A stretch of 64,000 nt of DNA from Streptomyces chartreusis (GTDB lineage Bacteria; Actinomycetota; Actinomycetes; Streptomycetales; Streptomycetaceae): positions 6,634,001 to 6,698,000 of the forward strand of contig NZ_CP023689.1 of assembly GCF_008704715.1 (NCBI RefSeq), read 5' to 3'. This document shows positions 61,986-64,000 of this stretch, piece by piece. The notes beneath the pieces were generated by a model that was not told where the DNA came from, did no database searches, and saw only the letters and a program-made list of their open reading frames with translations. Made by a program: the position numbers and the translations under genes. The number at the start of each line of letters is the position of its first letter. The first letter of the stretch is position 1.

Positions 61986-63433
61986 CCCCGGTTCCCTCCC
62001 TTGGAGTCCATGAGTTCCTCGAAGTCGTGCAGCAGGTCGAGCGTGAGCGCCGCCGTCCAGCTGAAGCGTGTAGTGCCGCAGGCCTTGCCGGTGTACGGAT
62101 CGACGTACTCGGCGAAGTCGGAGGCGACGGCGAGGTCGAGCATCGCCTCGCGCATCGCCTCGGCCCGGTCCCGTTCGCCGTGCGTGCGCAGGCCCCGCTC
62201 CAGCAGCCAGCCGGTGTTGAACCAGGCCGGGCCCCGCCAGTAGCGGTGCGGGTCGAAGGCCTCGCCCTGGAGGTCGTACGACGGGGCGAGGCGGGTGGTG
62301 CGGCCGAGGCCGAAGTGCGGGCCGTACGCCGTGCCGACCAGGGTGGCGGCGATGTCGCGCGGAAGCGTGGGCAGCAGGAGCGGGATCAGGCCGCTGACGC
62401 CGCGTTCGGGGATGAGCCCGCCCGCCCCTACGTCGTGGCAGAGGAACATCCCGCTCGCCGGATCCCACATGCGGTCGATCAGCGCCGCCGTCAGGCGTTC
62501 GGCGCGGGCGTGCCGGGCCGTGCCGGTAGCCCCCAGCTCCCGCGCGATGCCGGCCAGCGCGTGCTCGGAGGCGATGAGCAGGGCGTTGAACGCCGGGTCC
62601 TCGACGGCGAACAGGCCCGCCCGTCTCCCGCCACCACCCTCAAACGAGGCCCTTCGGGCCGCCTCAGCACTTCCGCCGTCGGCGTATCCACCGTCCCGGT
62701 AGTCCGTCGCCAGCCGGACGTACCGTCCGTAGTCCAGATCCGTCGGCCGGTCCTCCGCCGCCCCGTGGTCGAGGTCGGCCCGGCGGAAGGAGCGGGTCGG
62801 CGCGGGCGGCACGCGGCGCAGGGGTGCGTCCCAGCAGGGGCTGTTGTCCATGCCCTGTTCCCAGGGGTGCACGACCGACGCGAGGCCGGCGCCGCCGAGG
62901 TCGCGCCGGTGCAGCAGATAGCGGTGCCAGGCGGCCAGTCGGGGATAGACCCGGGTGAGGAATCCGCGCGCCCGGGACAGCCCCGGGTCGGCGCGGTGCA
63001 CCAGCCAGGCGGCCAGCGCGTGCACCGGTGGCTGCACGATGCCGGAGGTCTGTACGGTGCGCGGGGCGCCCGCGTCCCGCCCCGCGGTCGAGGAACGCCA
63101 GAAGTCGGGGCTCGGGAAGTAGGCGTCGAGTGGCACGGAGGGGTTGAAGACGATGTGCGGGACGCGCCCGTCACCCCACTGGGCGTTGAGCAGCGTCTCC
63201 AGTTCCGTCTGCGCCCGTAACGGTGAGACGTGCCGGAGGCCGATCGCGATGAACGCGGAGTCCCAGGACCACTGGTGGGGGTACAGACCACGTGAGGGCA
63301 CCGTCGAGGTGCCGGTCCAGTTCTCCTCCAGTACGCGGGCGGCTCCGGCGTGCGGGGAATCGGCTGCGGGCGGCGGATCGTATGCAATGTCACGGGCCGC
63401 GCGGCGGGCGGTGAGTTGGGCAGTGCGATCCAC
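61982..63433 (-). CDS. MGH1/trehalase-like glycoside hydrolase
   Basis: 483 residues, (alpha/alpha)6-barrel enzyme of the mannosylglycerate hydrolase/GH63 kind: LYPHQWSWDSAFIAIGLRHVSP, SGIVQPPVHALAAW, SVVHPWEQGMDNSPCWD (conserved E-x-G-x-D-x-S) and YWRGPAWFNTGWLLERGL. Intracellular, no signal peptide. GTG start at 63433. First gene of a two-gene operon with the debranching-type enzyme and divergent from a ROK regulator, which fits sugar-responsive control. Confidence 0.86.
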   Translation of the reverse strand: MDRTAQLTARRAARDIAYDPPPAADSPHAGAARVLEENWTGTSTVPSRGLYPHQWSWDSAFIAIGLRHVSPLRAQTELETLLNAQWGDGRVPHIVFNPSVPLDAYFPSPDFWRSSTAGRDAGAPRTVQTSGIVQPPVHALAAWLVHRADPGLSRARGFLTRVYPRLAAWHRYLLHRRDLGGAGLASVVHPWEQGMDNSPCWDAPLRRVPPAPTRSFRRADLDHGAAEDRPTDLDYGRYVRLATDYRDGGYADGGSAEAARRASFEGGGGRRAGLFAVEDPAFNALLIASEHALAGIARELGATGTARHARAERLTAALIDRMWDPASGMFLCHDVGAGGLIPERGVSGLIPLLLPTLPRDIAATLVGTAYGPHFGLGRTTRLAPSYDLQGEAFDPHRYWRGPAWFNTGWLLERGLRTHGERDRAEAMREAMLDLAVASDFAEYVDPYTGKACGTTRFSWTAALTLDLLHDFEELMDSKGGNRG

Positions 63434-63460
63434 TCGGGGCTCCCCGAAAAGACGTCAGGT

Positions 63461-63475
63461 CGACCGGTTCGGTCG
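63461..63475. promoter_or_regulatory. Inverted repeat CGACCG-GTT-CGGTCG near the hydrolase start
   Basis: A perfect 6-bp inverted repeat 28 bases upstream of the GTG at 63433, in the divergent region shared with the ROK regulator. The rest of the region (63480-63540) is markedly AT-rich for this genome and probably holds both promoters. Confidence 0.4.
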
Positions 63476-63554
63476 GCAACACCTTAGAGTTACGTCTATT
63501 TAACACGCAAAACCTAATATGTAATGCAAGCTTGAGAAACACAAGGGGGTGTGC

Positions 63555-64000
63555 ATGAGCGCACGGGGTCAGGCCAGCGCCGGGGATCTGCTCGAACTGG
63601 TGCGGAGCGGACGGGCCGTCACACGCGGGGCACTTCAGCAGGCGACCGGGCTGTCCCGTGCCACCGTCGGCCAGCGCCTCGACCGCCTCTTCCGCGCCGG
63701 CTGGCTGCGCGAGGGCGCCGGCGGTCCCGTGGGCTCCCCGCTGGGCGGACGGCCTTCCATCACGCTGGAGTTCGACGACGCCCACGCCATCGTGCTCGCC
63801 GCCGACCTGGAGACCCGGCACGCGCGTGCCGCCGTACTGACACTGACCGGCGAGATCCTCGCCGAGCACAGCGGGACGCTGGTCGTCGAGGACGGGCCGG
63901 AGGCGGTGCTGGGCGATCTGGGGCGCTGGTTCGCCGAGCTGCTGGAGAAGGCCGGGCGGCGGGCCGAGGAGGTCTGCGGCATCGGGCTCGCGGTGCCGGG
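63555..64000 (+). CDS. ROK-family transcriptional regulator, N-terminal part (runs off the window)
   Basis: 148 codons present. N-terminal winged helix SGRAVTRGALQQATGLSRATVGQRLDRLFRAGWL, a G-P-V-G-S-P-L-G-G-R-P turn, then the start of the ROK ATPase-like fold (HAIVLAADLETRHARAAVLTLTGEIL ... GIGLAVPG). AAGGGGG at 63543-63549 precedes ATG 63555. Such proteins sense sugars and repress glycan operons, so the divergent hydrolases are the likely targets. Confidence 0.88.
   Translation, partial: MSARGQASAGDLLELVRSGRAVTRGALQQATGLSRATVGQRLDRLFRAGWLREGAGGPVGSPLGGRPSITLEFDDAHAIVLAADLETRHARAAVLTLTGEILAEHSGTLVVEDGPEAVLGDLGRWFAELLEKAGRRAEEVCGIGLAVP

Overview
The window is high-GC actinobacterial chromosome, almost certainly Streptomyces. 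The signs are strong third-position GC bias, GTG and TTG starts, GGAGG ribosome sites, candidate leaderless genes, Tat and lipoprotein exports, XRE/DUF397 pairs and typical Streptomyces intergenic palindromes. From memory, gene order from leuA through the SCO2525-SCO2521 families, recO, uppS, zur, znuBCA and glyS to dusB follows the S. coelicolor chromosome around SCO2528-SCO2496, so the core is ancestral with local insertions. No tRNA, rRNA, CRISPR array, insertion sequence or prophage was recognised.

Layout. 1-1402: end of leuA and a zinc-ribbon/TerB-like protein. 1500-9653: a membrane-anchored STAND NTPase with a very long TPR tail, then an MMPL exporter followed by a two-component system. 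9693-17713: a putative sialic-acid locus with secreted sialidase, DapA/NanA-type aldolase, peptide-type ABC importer including a permease-ATPase fusion, lipoprotein receptor and divergent FadR-type regulator. 18461-22133: a large palindrome, then a VOC protein, UvrA-like ABC protein and AraC regulator. 22200-28042: ECF sigma factor with a membrane partner, class A beta-lactamase whose start codon appears to be ATC, secreted TIM-barrel protein, secreted peptidase and a GNAT enzyme.

28223-34803 holds the most interesting set: six same-strand genes, five of them in Streptomyces families with no assigned role. They are an NNMT-like methyltransferase, a large unknown, a ParA/MinD-like ATPase with Arg in place of the P-loop Lys, two more unknowns and a two-helix membrane protein. 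They are tightly packed, and two tandem 12-bp palindromes lie between the first and second genes. 34787-36980: XRE/DUF397 pair, two coupled small proteins and a DUF1266 protein.

37007-44022 is housekeeping: recO (with a duplicated 5' end), uppS, a small secreted protein, zur, znuB-znuC-znuA under two candidate Zur boxes, and glyS. 44083-57489 is accessory: nuclease, LysE exporter, frameshifted RNA-methyltransferase-like gene, maltokinase-cap protein, GNATs, chitinase with DasR-type boxes, aldo/keto reductase, TetR, two MFS exporters with an XRE regulator, and dusB. 57518-64000: LTA-synthase-like sulfatase, two overlapping glycan-hydrolase genes and the start of a ROK regulator. No gene-free stretch exceeds 300 bases; the longest are 59756-60044, 18445-18701, 17456-17712 and 477-703.
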